The notes: a model not told the origin generated them from the sequence alone. Shown: positions 28,449 to 37,936, counted from the first letter of the stretch. The stretch is DNA of 64,000 nt from Lacibacter luteus (GCF_004118265.1 NZ_SDHW01000001.1:248001-312000), one strand, 5' to 3'. Numbers and translations are program-made.

Positions 28449-29846
28449 TTAAGGGATAATTGTTACTATTATTCTTTGATAACGTGTTAATGCAGGCTTT
28501 CCGTTATCTGTAACTGATAAAATAATATGCAATGTTTCACTTTTGTTAACACTAGGTGCAACGAACCATGCCAGCGCATTTTTTTCGTTCGCTATCCTGA
28601 CAGAGTTTTCAGTCATACCATAGGAACCCACTTCTTTGTAATGCATCCAGTTATAGCTTAGTGAATTACTGTCCGGATCGTAACTCTTGCTTGCGTTCAT
28701 ATAAACTGTATCTCCTGAACTAACAGAAATAATTTTGTTTGGCACAATTGGTATTGGAGGATGATTGGCGTTTTTAAAATCGTTAACACACCAATCCATT
28801 CTTGCAGCGAAATCGTTTTGATAAGCTTCACGCCATCGCCATACTGTTGCTTTGTCACTGATATACCATCTCCCGTCATAACCTTTCACTTCGTCTTCTG
28901 TATTGCTCCAAATTGGTCTTGTTTCGGGTTCGGGCATCCACTTTCTTTGTCGTGGAATATACAATTCATACCTGCCACCCCAACTACCCCAATCGGGATG
29001 TTCGGGATTATTTAATCCATTGCTCACCAGGTAAAGAAAACTTGGGGTATCTCCTTCCATAAGAAACTTCCATTCCGGATATTGTTCTCCCAATGGTCCA
29101 TGATTAAAACGTACATTTTCATTAAGCCATTGATTGCTGACAATTGTTGAATCAGGGCCGTTGAACTTATGCCTTACATCACCGCTAATACCTGCCCAGG
29201 TTGAATAATGATATGCATAAGTTGTCATACCAGGACTTACGATATAGAATAGCTCAGGATAATTTTTCCTTATCCATACACCCGAATCGTCCTGGTCGCT
29301 GATTGTATAAACACGCAATTTTGAAACAAGCTTTGAAACTTCATTCGGATCCTTATTCATTTTTAGTTTCCATAAAGCTTGTGCAAGGCAGTTTGTGCCT
29401 CCCCAAACTGTAACCCACAGCGGTCTGTTATCTTTTTTTTCAAGTAAAGAAATAAGCAATTCTGAACCTTCTGAATCTTTTCCTTCGCCTACAGCTTTCA
29501 TTCCATAATCTGCAAATCCTTTTTTTATCACGCTGTGCAAATATTTTTCCTCTGGAAAACCTGCTTCATGTTTTAGTAAATTATTTCTCACCTTTCCATA
29601 GGCAGTTACAATTTCATGCATCCTCCAATCAGCAATTTTGTTTTTTTGGTGGATAGATGTTGTTGCAATCAATCCTTCTATGTCCCACATGTTTGAATAG
29701 ACAAGCAACCGTACAAACGATTCGGCATCATCCGGTTCATTTTCAATATCACTTAACACTGCCACACGAAGACGTTCCTGCGCTATTGAATAAAAAGTAG
29801 CCCCAAACAAACATACTATTGTGAGAAACTGCTTCATTAACTTCAT
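28449..29846 (-). CDS. DUF1593 protein (nucleoside-hydrolase-like fold, Sde182 type), secreted
   Basis: A 465-residue protein from the ATG at 29846. I chose this start because the signal peptide MKLMKQFLTIVCLFGATFYSIAQ-like segment begins there; the ATG at 29924 would add 26 residues and overlap the upstream gene by 53 bp. The N-terminal domain (about 26-340) carries SDIENEPDDAESF (32-44), resembling the Asp-rich calcium/ribose site DTDxGxDD of nucleoside hydrolases. The C-terminal beta-sandwich (about 355-465, SYDPDSNSLSYNW) is like the C-terminal part of cellulose-binding protein Sde0182. Such proteins are frequent in polysaccharide loci but their reaction is not established; a glycosidase acting on a furanosidic sugar is an inference. 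Clustered with a serine hydrolase and GH127. Confidence 0.8.
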   Translation of the reverse strand: MKLMKQFLTIVCLFGATFYSIAQERLRVAVLSDIENEPDDAESFVRLLVYSNMWDIEGLIATTSIHQKNKIADWRMHEIVTAYGKVRNNLLKHEAGFPEEKYLHSVIKKGFADYGMKAVGEGKDSEGSELLISLLEKKDNRPLWVTVWGGTNCLAQALWKLKMNKDPNEVSKLVSKLRVYTISDQDDSGVWIRKNYPELFYIVSPGMTTYAYHYSTWAGISGDVRHKFNGPDSTIVSNQWLNENVRFNHGPLGEQYPEWKFLMEGDTPSFLYLVSNGLNNPEHPDWGSWGGRYELYIPRQRKWMPEPETRPIWSNTEDEVKGYDGRWYISDKATVWRWREAYQNDFAARMDWCVNDFKNANHPPIPIVPNKIISVSSGDTVYMNASKSYDPDSNSLSYNWMHYKEVGSYGMTENSVRIANEKNALAWFVAPSVNKSETLHIILSVTDNGKPALTRYQRIIVTIIP

Positions 29847-29871
29847 ATTCACGATAAATAATTTACAGCAA

Positions 29872-30993
29872 TTATCTTTTCCTGTTTTTCGAAATTTTGT
29901 CATATTTATTTTCTTCAATTGCATTTCTTACATCGTTCACAATAGCCGGACTTGCAAGGAATGAATTAAACCCATTCTTGAATTGAACTATATGCGTAAG
30001 AAAAAAGCCATACACATTTGTTCTTCTGTCAATCCACGGATATGCACCTGCCCATAATGGACTGCTGATGAGTGTTGCATTACCGGCTTCATCAACTTCT
30101 TCTCTCCACTCGCCTAATCCATAAATATCAGTACGAACTTCATGTCTTACTTTTCGTACAAGATCGTCTTTGAGTACAACAGCTTCTTTCACCTGATCTG
30201 CTTCCATAAAATCAATTGCGGCTTCTGATAAAATTCTCTTTCCTTCAAACATTCCTTTATGAAAGATCATTGAAAGGAAGTTCATATAATCCTGTAATGT
30301 TGATCTGGCACCACCTCCCAACATGGGTGCATGGCCGCCACTGGAATCAACCGGCGTAAATCTTGTTGACTGCATGCTCAGAGGTATTGCAATCTGTTCC
30401 TGAAAAATTGTTTCCCATTTTTTTCCTGTTGCAACTTCTGCCATGCGTCCGGCTACATTCATTCCCAAGCCTCCATATTTAAATGTTGTTCCTGGTAATG
30501 TATCAGCAGGAAGAGAAACAATATGTTTCACCGATTCCTGCAAGGTTTGATACATATCAACGGGTTTGTTGGCCGGTTGATAATCGGGATAGCCTGAAGT
30601 ATGTGAAAACAGTTGTGCTAATGTTGCTTCACCTTTACTATCTGTAAACTCCGGCAACCATTTTTTTACCTTGTCATTCCAGTTGAGTTTGCCCTGATCA
30701 ACAAGTCTTGCAATTGCGGCTGCTGCCAGCCATTTACCTGCTGATGCAATAAAGACAACTGTTTCTGGCTTGTAACTGCCGAAGTAGTTATTATATAAGA
30801 TTTGTTTGTCGTTTGCGATAATGATCGACGCTCCATTATAGTAACCACTGTCAACCCAGGATTGGATTTTGTTTTCAAGTGGTTTAAAGTTGAGCGTTTT
30901 ATGTTCCTTCTCATAATGCTGTGTAAAAACAACCAGCGGCATTATGAATGTCAACATCAATAAGATTGCAGTATGTCTGTTTCTGAATTTCAT
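29872..30993 (-). CDS. Serine hydrolase of the beta-lactamase/esterase (class C) family
   Basis: A 373-residue protein with signal peptide to about residue 25 (VVFTQ). Serine beta-lactamase fold: Ser84-x-x-Lys87 in IASAGKW, Tyr173 in FKYGGLGMNVAG (canonical YxN reads Y-G-G here), and a late WAGAYPW replacing the KTG triad. The departures from YSN and KTG suggest an esterase or transesterase rather than a drug-hydrolysing lactamase. Within this operon it may remove acyl groups from the glycan (inference). It lies 30 bp after GH28 and 25 bp before DUF1593. Confidence 0.82.
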   Translation of the reverse strand: MKFRNRHTAILLMLTFIMPLVVFTQHYEKEHKTLNFKPLENKIQSWVDSGYYNGASIIIANDKQILYNNYFGSYKPETVVFIASAGKWLAAAAIARLVDQGKLNWNDKVKKWLPEFTDSKGEATLAQLFSHTSGYPDYQPANKPVDMYQTLQESVKHIVSLPADTLPGTTFKYGGLGMNVAGRMAEVATGKKWETIFQEQIAIPLSMQSTRFTPVDSSGGHAPMLGGGARSTLQDYMNFLSMIFHKGMFEGKRILSEAAIDFMEADQVKEAVVLKDDLVRKVRHEVRTDIYGLGEWREEVDEAGNATLISSPLWAGAYPWIDRRTNVYGFFLTHIVQFKNGFNSFLASPAIVNDVRNAIEENKYDKISKNRKR

Positions 30994-31023
30994 TTAAACA
31001 ACAGGATCTCTTATTTCAGTTAT

Positions 31024-32457
31024 TTACTTCTTAAACTCTATTCCTTCCACATGTTCTCCTACAAAGATGTTTGCCATATCGGAAGTTTTATACCATTTGG
31101 GTTTTGCTGGCATGTCATCCGTAATTACAACACCATTGACAACCAGGTTTTCAAATACAATATTTTTAACCTTTCGTGTCGTATCATAACCATCAATAAT
31201 TGACAGCGTTGCGTTATTGCCTGTATAAGTAATGTTTTTGAACAGAACATTTTCAATTCCCTGTCCCGGTGCTGTACAATATTTTTTGTTGAATGTTATT
31301 CTGATATGTACCAGCTGCCCCTGCCTGAAATTTTCAACACGAATATTTTCGAACTGAACATTACGTACCAAATTGTTATCTCCGGCATTAATAGCCATGC
31401 AGCCCTGGTAATCGATCTGTGCTTCTTTATGATCAAGAATATCGATGTTGCTGTATTTCAAATCCTGAATTGTATCCGGTTTAGGAGTGTTACCATGCAA
31501 ACCAATCATGATCGGATGTGCCACGTCAGCCCAAAGTGTGGAATTCTGCATTGTAATATTTCTGCACCCGCCGGTAAAGCCTTTACGTGTTGCATAAACA
31601 GTTGTACAATCATCTGAGTTACGACAAAACACAGCATCGAATAAAACATTATTACTCGCAAAAACATTCAGTCCGTCACCCCAGCCATAATAACTGATAC
31701 TTTTTACATTCCTGATCGTTACACTATCTGAACCGCCTGTTGCGCATTGCGTTAAACAAATACCTTCAACCATTATCCGTTTTGAGTTGGCAATATGCAC
31801 GCCCATTTTTACGGAAGGATCGATCACTCCTCGCCCAAGTATTTTCACATCCTGTACGCCTTCTACCAATAACTGTCCCATCAATACAGCACCACCGGCT
31901 ATATAAACTGTTTTACCGGATGGAATATATTTTTTTCCGCCCTCTATTTTATGCACACCTGCACCATAGTAAATGAGGTTAGTATCTTGTTTATTTACTG
32001 CAAATGCATCAACAGGATTTGCAAACAAATGAAGGTTGTGAAAAATATCATCATTCACCTCAATCGATAAGTTGCCTGGTTTTGATAAACGGAAATAAAT
32101 TGTGTTGCCTTTTACTTCATGTTTAATATCATAAGAAAGCGGCCTGATCTTTACCTTCTTTATTGCCGATCTCTTACTTGTTACAGCCACTTCCACTTCA
32201 CCTGCGAAATCAAAACTGCACATCGATGCATTTTCAACATGATGTTTTGTATTCTTCACTTCATCCACTTTTACATTGTATTCAAACAGATCCTGCCATT
32301 TGCCACCTGGTTTACGCACCTGTACAGAAAAATCATTATTATGCATTGCATCTGTTTCCGAAACAGGAAACGGATACACTACCAGTTGCTGTGCGGAAGC
32401 AACAAACTGCCACACAAGCAAAAACGAAACAGCAATAACTTTTTTTAAATAGTTCAT
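31024..32457 (-). CDS. GH28-family (polygalacturonase-like) glycoside hydrolase
   Basis: A 477-residue secreted enzyme; signal peptide 1-22 (VASAQ). An N-terminal beta domain (about 24-150) is followed by a right-handed beta-helix with repeating V-x-I/I-x-N turns. GH28-like catalytic elements are GWGDGLN (Asp261), NSDDCT (Asp282-Asp283) and GLHGN (His321-Gly322). Family enzymes hydrolyse galacturonosyl or related linkages (homogalacturonan, rhamnogalacturonan). The start codon overlaps the stop of the sugar porter by 4 bp (ATGA), so the two are translationally coupled. Exo versus endo action is unknown. Confidence 0.88.
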   Translation of the reverse strand: MNYLKKVIAVSFLLVWQFVASAQQLVVYPFPVSETDAMHNNDFSVQVRKPGGKWQDLFEYNVKVDEVKNTKHHVENASMCSFDFAGEVEVAVTSKRSAIKKVKIRPLSYDIKHEVKGNTIYFRLSKPGNLSIEVNDDIFHNLHLFANPVDAFAVNKQDTNLIYYGAGVHKIEGGKKYIPSGKTVYIAGGAVLMGQLLVEGVQDVKILGRGVIDPSVKMGVHIANSKRIMVEGICLTQCATGGSDSVTIRNVKSISYYGWGDGLNVFASNNVLFDAVFCRNSDDCTTVYATRKGFTGGCRNITMQNSTLWADVAHPIMIGLHGNTPKPDTIQDLKYSNIDILDHKEAQIDYQGCMAINAGDNNLVRNVQFENIRVENFRQGQLVHIRITFNKKYCTAPGQGIENVLFKNITYTGNNATLSIIDGYDTTRKVKNIVFENLVVNGVVITDDMPAKPKWYKTSDMANIFVGEHVEGIEFKK

Positions 32458-33836
32458 TCTTTTACCAGTTTCTTTTCAAGACCTTCTAACGACACTCCTT
32501 TTGTTTCAGGAACCTTTGTTAATACCCATACTAACTGTAAAGCCATCATAAATGCAAAAAAGGCGAAGATGGGCCAGGGATTATCTTTAAATATTCCATT
32601 GTCGGCATCTAAGAAAACCGGAGTGATCAATGTAATGATTGCAGCAAATACCCAGTGTACACTTGCACCAAATGCCTGGCCGGTTGCACGAACTTTATTG
32701 GGGAATATCTCCGCAATAAATACCCAGATAACAGCACCTTGTCCTACTGCATGTGCTGCAATAAATAATAAGAGGAAGAATAACAAAAAGCCTGAGCTTG
32801 CTCCGCTGTAAAAAGCAAAGGCAACCATTGCAAGGCTGATGATATATCCAATAGAGCCAATAATGAGCAGTGTTTTCCTACCTGCTTTATCAATTAAATA
32901 CAAACCAACAAATGTGAACAGAAGATTGGTAGCTCCAATGAGGATGGAGTTGGCTAAAGAATCTTTTGCGGCCAGTCCAGCACGTTCCAATATTTCCGGT
33001 GCATAGTATAGTATAAAGTTGATACCGCTCCACTGGTTAAAAAAAGCAACTAAGAATGCAAGCCAGAGAATGGTTTTATATTTTGAAGAAAAGAAACCTT
33101 TCTGGCCGGCATGTTCTTCATGTTGAATACTTGCGGAAATAGATGCAATTTCTTCATCCGCATTTTGTACACCCAATTGTGTGAATATATTTTTTGCAGC
33201 GGTTAAATCGTTCTTCTTCGACACAAGCCAACGTGGACTTTCAGGAATGCTTAATACCATTACGGTGTAGATCAACGATGGAACAGCCATTACGCCGAGC
33301 ATCCAACGCCAATCGTTTACACCACCAACACCTTCAAGAAAATAGTTCGATAAAAAAGCAATGAGGATACCAAACACAATATTAAACTGGTACATGGCCA
33401 CTAACCGACCTCTTGTTTTAGGTGTAGATATTTCAGAAACATAGGTTGGTGCTGCAACTGATGAAACGCCGATACCTAATCCACCTATGAAACGAAAGAA
33501 TGAAAAGGTATATGGATCCATTGCTAAGGCAGAACCAATTGCCGATACACTAAAAAGAATACCGATCCACAATAATGTTTTTTTGCGGCCATACTTTTCT
33601 GTTGGTACACCACCGTAAATTGAACCGACAACAGTTCCCCACAATGCCATGCTCATAATAAAAAAACCATGAAACCAAGGCGAAGTATGCCATAGTTCTT
33701 TAATGGGCAAATTGGCGCCTGAGATCACCACAGTGTCAAAGCCAAAAATAAAACCGGCTAATGCTGCTATTAATGAAATACCGAAAAGATTTTTTCCTCC
33801 TTTGGCAAGACTTTCGTTTGATGCAATTGTTTGCAT
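32454..33836 (-). CDS. MFS sugar porter (uronide locus)
   Basis: A 460-residue inner-membrane transporter with about 12 helices and sugar porter motifs: GRKK, RFIGGLGIG, PESPRWLV, NQWSGINFILYYAPE, DKAGRK and PETKG. It is clearly paralogous to the porter at 17811 (shared IAAHAVGQGAVIWVFIAEIFPN-like block, shown here only in part). It would import a monosaccharide released by the locus enzymes; the upstream ROK kinase, 46 bp away, probably phosphorylates it. A hexose is likelier than a uronic acid, given the transporter family (inference). Confidence 0.92.
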   Translation of the reverse strand: MQTIASNESLAKGGKNLFGISLIAALAGFIFGFDTVVISGANLPIKELWHTSPWFHGFFIMSMALWGTVVGSIYGGVPTEKYGRKKTLLWIGILFSVSAIGSALAMDPYTFSFFRFIGGLGIGVSSVAAPTYVSEISTPKTRGRLVAMYQFNIVFGILIAFLSNYFLEGVGGVNDWRWMLGVMAVPSLIYTVMVLSIPESPRWLVSKKNDLTAAKNIFTQLGVQNADEEIASISASIQHEEHAGQKGFFSSKYKTILWLAFLVAFFNQWSGINFILYYAPEILERAGLAAKDSLANSILIGATNLLFTFVGLYLIDKAGRKTLLIIGSIGYIISLAMVAFAFYSGASSGFLLFFLLLFIAAHAVGQGAVIWVFIAEIFPNKVRATGQAFGASVHWVFAAIITLITPVFLDADNGIFKDNPWPIFAFFAFMMALQLVWVLTKVPETKGVSLEGLEKKLVKE

Positions 33837-33882
33837 AATGTTGTTGTTTGTTGTAAACTGAAATTAACGCTATGTTTTATTA

Positions 33883-34770
33883 TTATTGAACTTTTGCCAA
33901 CGCTGTTTCAAAAATGCAGGCAGCACCAACCAATGCCGCATCTTCTGCAAGAGATGCTTTTACAATATCCGGTACCGTCTGCAGGTTCTTTTTTAAAGTA
34001 TCTTTTACTGCAGGCATGAATAAATCCCAAGCATTTGCAATATTTCCTCCAACCACTAACAACTGAGGACTCTCTGCCTTGATAAACTTTTCAAGAAACC
34101 AAGCCAGATGTTCAGCAAACAGCTTGAATGTTTTCGCTGCATGCAGATCAGTTTCGGCCAGAACCGCCAGTTCCTTCGCATCTTCTACTTTTTTACCACT
34201 CAGCTCAGCATACATGTGCTGCAAGCCACGGGTTGAAACAAGCTCCTCAATTATTTCACCTCCGTATTCAGTTACACTTAACTCTGCATCAACGGTAATT
34301 CCGTTATGGCTTTTGGCAGAGCCTAAACCAGTACCAAGTGTTATTCCAATTGCATTGTTGAACCCTTTACCTGCACCACCATTTAATTCACCTGCCAAAA
34401 ATGCTTCTGCGTCGTTTCGGAATTGAATGTTTTCCGGATTCAAACAAAAAGTTTCCGCAAGAATTTCCCTGATATTCATTCCAAATAACGACTCATACTT
34501 ATTAAACCCTTTTATCAAACAAATACCGTTTGCATAATCAAATGGGCCAGGCATTGCAAATCCAATCTTTTCAACTTTAACCTCACTCTTCTCTATCACT
34601 TGTCGAATAGTGCTTATCCATACATCTAAAATTTCCTGTGCTGTTCCGTTACTGTCTAACTTGTTTCTAAGCAGGGATGATTTGATCACTTTTGCATCAG
34701 CCATATCAATCAATGCAACTGTTATGTGTGATCCTCCAATGTCAACTCCTGCTACGTACTTCTTATTCAC
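33883..34770 (-). CDS. ROK-family sugar kinase
   Basis: A 295-residue cytoplasmic kinase. The N-terminal ATP-phosphate loop is DIGGSHI (10-16); FAMPGPFD and FRNDAEAFLAGE follow, with catalytic base Asp120; GITLGTGLG (142-150) binds ATP. The zinc motif CxCGxxGC that most bacterial ROK kinases carry after the catalytic site is absent: the region reads YGGEIIEELVSTRGL. Family members phosphorylate glucose, fructose, mannose or N-acetylated hexoses at C6. By position between GH97 (39 bp) and the sugar porter (46 bp) it should act on the hexose imported by that porter. No HTH is present, so it is not a ROK repressor. Confidence 0.88.
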   Translation of the reverse strand: MNKKYVAGVDIGGSHITVALIDMADAKVIKSSLLRNKLDSNGTAQEILDVWISTIRQVIEKSEVKVEKIGFAMPGPFDYANGICLIKGFNKYESLFGMNIREILAETFCLNPENIQFRNDAEAFLAGELNGGAGKGFNNAIGITLGTGLGSAKSHNGITVDAELSVTEYGGEIIEELVSTRGLQHMYAELSGKKVEDAKELAVLAETDLHAAKTFKLFAEHLAWFLEKFIKAESPQLLVVGGNIANAWDLFMPAVKDTLKKNLQTVPDIVKASLAEDAALVGAACIFETALAKVQ

Positions 34771-34809
34771 GTTCTTCCGGTTATTTTTGATTATTAATTA
34801 TTCTGCGCT

Positions 34810-36711
34810 TTACTTTTTTTCAGGAGTAATCCAAATTGCATGGCCGCCTGATGCCTTTAATTGAATTGTTATTACCGTTGACTGTGTCACCTGTTTTTTT
34901 TCAACCTTTACTTTGGTCTTGGTTGAAACATTATCATCATCGCTGTAAAAACTTGCTGTGTATTTTTTTCCTTTGGGAAGGAAATCGAATTTTAACTGAA
35001 CGGTTCTTGCTTCGTTATTGGTAATAGTACCTACAAACCATTCTTCCCCTTTTCTTCTTGCAGTTGAAATAAACTGCCCCGGGGCTCCCTGTAATACTTT
35101 TGTTTCATCCCACGTGGTTGGAATTTTATCCCAGAACTCAAGCTCAGGTTCATCTGCGCTCATTGCCGGTTTATCGTACCAGTAAAGCGTTTGAATGGGA
35201 CTGTAATAAATAGCAGCAAGTGCTAATTGATGTGCATGTGTTGTTTTGATACGTTTATCATAATAGCAAAGCGTATAATCAGCCGCACCTGCCATGTATC
35301 GTGTAAATGGCAGAACAGTATTGTGCGTAGCATCGGGCATTTCTTCGTTGCCACGAATACCTTCAGCAGTCATTAAGTTAGGCCATGTGCGTTGTTCACC
35401 TGTTTGCCGCCAGTCATCATGTACGTTTACCATGATCTTATTCTCTGCAGCTTTCTTAAACATTTCTTCGATCCATGTTGTCCAGCGATGTGAGCCAGCC
35501 TGTACAAAACCAAACTTTACACCTTTTACACCCCAACTGTTATACACACGAAACAGCGAATCTGATTGTGCATACAAACCCTGTAAATTGCAATACAACC
35601 AAACGCCAACACCTTTTTCTTTTCCGTAGTTAATAATGGCAGGCAAATCAAAATCAGGGATCGCCACTTTTGTTGCATCCGATGAAAAACTAAAGGCAGG
35701 CCCATACCATTTCCAATCGAACAGGATGTACTGCAGATTGTGTTTTACGGCAAAATCGATGTTTTCATAAGCATCTTTTGTTGTTTGCGTCATTACACGC
35801 ATGATCTTCCCGGGTTTGATCCAACTCTGATCAGTAATTTTTGATGGTTGATTCAGGTTGAGAATAAGATCATTGTTTTGTACAAGTTCGCCAGCTGTTT
35901 CTCCTGCCATGATTACTCTCCACGGTGTGGCAAATGGAGAAATCAGATCGGCGGGCGTGTACATTGAGGTAAGGATCGTATTTGGTTTTTCTTTGCTCAG
36001 TTTAAATTTCGTTCGTGCATAATCAACCATCTGTGCTTCTGCTAAACATGCAAACATGCCATTCGGCAATTCCAACATCAGTGGCCGCTCACTTTCATCG
36101 GGCCAGTTTTCTAATGGTAATAATTTATAAGGTGCCTGTGCCCATGAATGATGCCATGCTTTTGTTCCTGACGGAAATGTAAACGATGTGTTTTCATTCA
36201 TGATGCGATAGTAAGTGCCTTTACTGTTTTCAGGAAAGAAAAAACGAAAAGCTGCTCCTTCGTTGTACACACGTAATTCAACACTAACCGGGTAAATGGG
36301 GTTATCATCCTTTACCATTTCAATGGTAGCTGCCTGGTAATTTTCTGTTATAATATTTCGTTCACCATAAACAGGTTTCCATGAACTGTTGACAGATGAA
36401 GTGACGATTTTCTTTACAACAAGATTTTCGCACCAGTTCGCATGTTTATCTACTTTCAACGCCATCGCTCTTTCAGAAAGATTATTATCCAACTGAATAT
36501 CGAGCACCGATTCAAGAATAACCGGTTGGTTTTTGTAGTCGAGTTTATAAAACATGGTTCTTGTACCATCAGTATGCTGCTTTTGGTAAAAAGTAAACAC
36601 ATATTTTTTATCGGGAGAGCTAACCGATATTTTGGTTGAATCGATGAGCTGTTGCGAAAAAACCTGTGTAAACAAAAAAAGAAATCCTATCGTAACAAAT
36701 ACCTGTTTCAT
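34810..36711 (-). CDS. GH97-family alpha-glycosidase
   Basis: A 633-residue enzyme with signal peptide 1-20 (TQVFSQ). Three-part GH97 layout: N-terminal beta-sandwich (about 25-285), catalytic TIM barrel (about 290-545) with FDWKWYG, GVWLYCN, NVHDDWRQTG and TAEGIRGNE, and a C-terminal beta domain. Retaining GH97 alpha-galactosidases carry their nucleophile Asp in a K-x-D-F motif; here the position reads VKFGF with Gly401. The acid/base Glu corresponds to Glu450. Loss of the nucleophile fits the inverting (SusB-like) branch, so alpha-glucoside or a related alpha-linked sugar is the more likely substrate (inference). Only 4 bp separate it from GH88. Confidence 0.9.
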   Translation of the reverse strand: MKQVFVTIGFLFLFTQVFSQQLIDSTKISVSSPDKKYVFTFYQKQHTDGTRTMFYKLDYKNQPVILESVLDIQLDNNLSERAMALKVDKHANWCENLVVKKIVTSSVNSSWKPVYGERNIITENYQAATIEMVKDDNPIYPVSVELRVYNEGAAFRFFFPENSKGTYYRIMNENTSFTFPSGTKAWHHSWAQAPYKLLPLENWPDESERPLMLELPNGMFACLAEAQMVDYARTKFKLSKEKPNTILTSMYTPADLISPFATPWRVIMAGETAGELVQNNDLILNLNQPSKITDQSWIKPGKIMRVMTQTTKDAYENIDFAVKHNLQYILFDWKWYGPAFSFSSDATKVAIPDFDLPAIINYGKEKGVGVWLYCNLQGLYAQSDSLFRVYNSWGVKGVKFGFVQAGSHRWTTWIEEMFKKAAENKIMVNVHDDWRQTGEQRTWPNLMTAEGIRGNEEMPDATHNTVLPFTRYMAGAADYTLCYYDKRIKTTHAHQLALAAIYYSPIQTLYWYDKPAMSADEPELEFWDKIPTTWDETKVLQGAPGQFISTARRKGEEWFVGTITNNEARTVQLKFDFLPKGKKYTASFYSDDDNVSTKTKVKVEKKQVTQSTVITIQLKASGGHAIWITPEKK

Positions 36712-36715
36712 GCAT

Positions 36716-37936
36716 TTACAATTTGTCTGTTAATTGTTTTCCTTCCTTTAAGCGTTTTAAACGAAGTAATGCTTCGATGTAATAATAATCGGCGTAAATG
36801 ATCGAAGCATCAATTTCACCACCGTTTGGTTTATGCCCAGTGCTGTGCAAGAGGAATGCATTGTTTACATCTCTGCTCTGGTATTTTTCAGATGAAAGTG
36901 AAACAAGCATCTTTCCTGCTTTATCCAAATATTCTTTTGCTTTAGCCTTATCTGCAAGCATGGTTGACAATTCAATTAATGCAGAAGCAACAACACAGGC
37001 AGCAGATGCATCTCTTGGTGCGTTTGGAATAGCCGGATCATTAAAATCCCAATAGGGAATAAAATCATCGGGTAGATCTTTCAAATACACATCTGTTACT
37101 TTTTGTGCAAAGTCAAGAAAGCGTTGCTCTTTTGTTTCACGATAAACCATTGTGTAACCGTAAATAGCCCAGCTCTGCCCTCTTGCCCACATGCTGCTGT
37201 CGTTAAGTCCCTGGTGTGTGATGCCTTTTATTTTCTTTCCTGTTGCAGTATCATAAACTACTACATGGTAAGAAGAGTAATCGGAACGAAAGTGATTGTT
37301 CATCGTTGTTTCAGCATGTTTAACAGCCATATCATACAACTGTTTACTGCCGCCGTTTTTTGAAGCCCAGAACAACAACTCAAGATTGATCATGTTATCC
37401 ATGATCGTATTATGATTCTTAGGCCAATCAACACCCGGCACTTCTCTTGGCCATGAAAGCATGGTACCTACTTTGGGATTGAATAATTTTGAAACAGTAT
37501 CAGCAGCACGCAGCAAAACAGATTTATAAATTGAATCACCAGTAAGCCGGTAACCATTACCAATACTTGTAAATACCTGGAAACCTAAGTCATGATCAAT
37601 AGCCGCTGAATCTACCAATGGAAACAATGCAGCTGAATAACGTTTTGCCGTCGCTTTCCACTTTTCATCTTTCGAGTATTCATAATCGTACCAAAGAATG
37701 CCCGGCCAGAAACCACAGGTCCAATCTCGATAGCTTACATAACGCCATTCTGTTTTTCCGTTGGCAATACTGCGGGGAATGCGTGAAGAATCGGCATCAA
37801 GTCCGTTAAGTGCTTTTGAACTTTGAGTAATGCAGTAGTTCAATGCTTCCTCAATATTCAGCTTTGTTGTGTCTGCATTTTTACATCCACTTATCAATAT
37901 GCCACAGATTACTATCTCAATCAAAATACTTCTCAT
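36716..37936 (-). CDS. GH88-family unsaturated glucuronyl/uronyl hydrolase, lipoprotein
   Basis: A 406-residue lipoprotein (lipobox LISGC, Cys18). The (alpha/alpha)6 barrel carries the family's two conserved aspartates, Asp116 in IDHDLGF and Asp180 in IMDNMINLE, which hydrate the C4-C5 double bond of unsaturated uronides; also conserved are DWTCGFWPG, WARGQSWAIYGY and HSTGHKPNGGEIDAS. It removes the 4,5-unsaturated uronic acid left at the non-reducing end by a lyase. First gene of the ten-gene block that ends at 22471. It is 160 bp downstream of the alginate-lyase-family gene, with a strong hairpin between them, so it may have its own promoter. Confidence 0.93.
   Translation of the reverse strand: MRSILIEIVICGILISGCKNADTTKLNIEEALNYCITQSSKALNGLDADSSRIPRSIANGKTEWRYVSYRDWTCGFWPGILWYDYEYSKDEKWKATAKRYSAALFPLVDSAAIDHDLGFQVFTSIGNGYRLTGDSIYKSVLLRAADTVSKLFNPKVGTMLSWPREVPGVDWPKNHNTIMDNMINLELLFWASKNGGSKQLYDMAVKHAETTMNNHFRSDYSSYHVVVYDTATGKKIKGITHQGLNDSSMWARGQSWAIYGYTMVYRETKEQRFLDFAQKVTDVYLKDLPDDFIPYWDFNDPAIPNAPRDASAACVVASALIELSTMLADKAKAKEYLDKAGKMLVSLSSEKYQSRDVNNAFLLHSTGHKPNGGEIDASIIYADYYYIEALLRLKRLKEGKQLTDKL

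Noticed and set aside
29847-29924. Upstream ATG that would extend the DUF1593 protein by 26 residues
   Set aside because: The extension is polar, precedes a complete signal peptide and overlaps the upstream gene by 53 bp.
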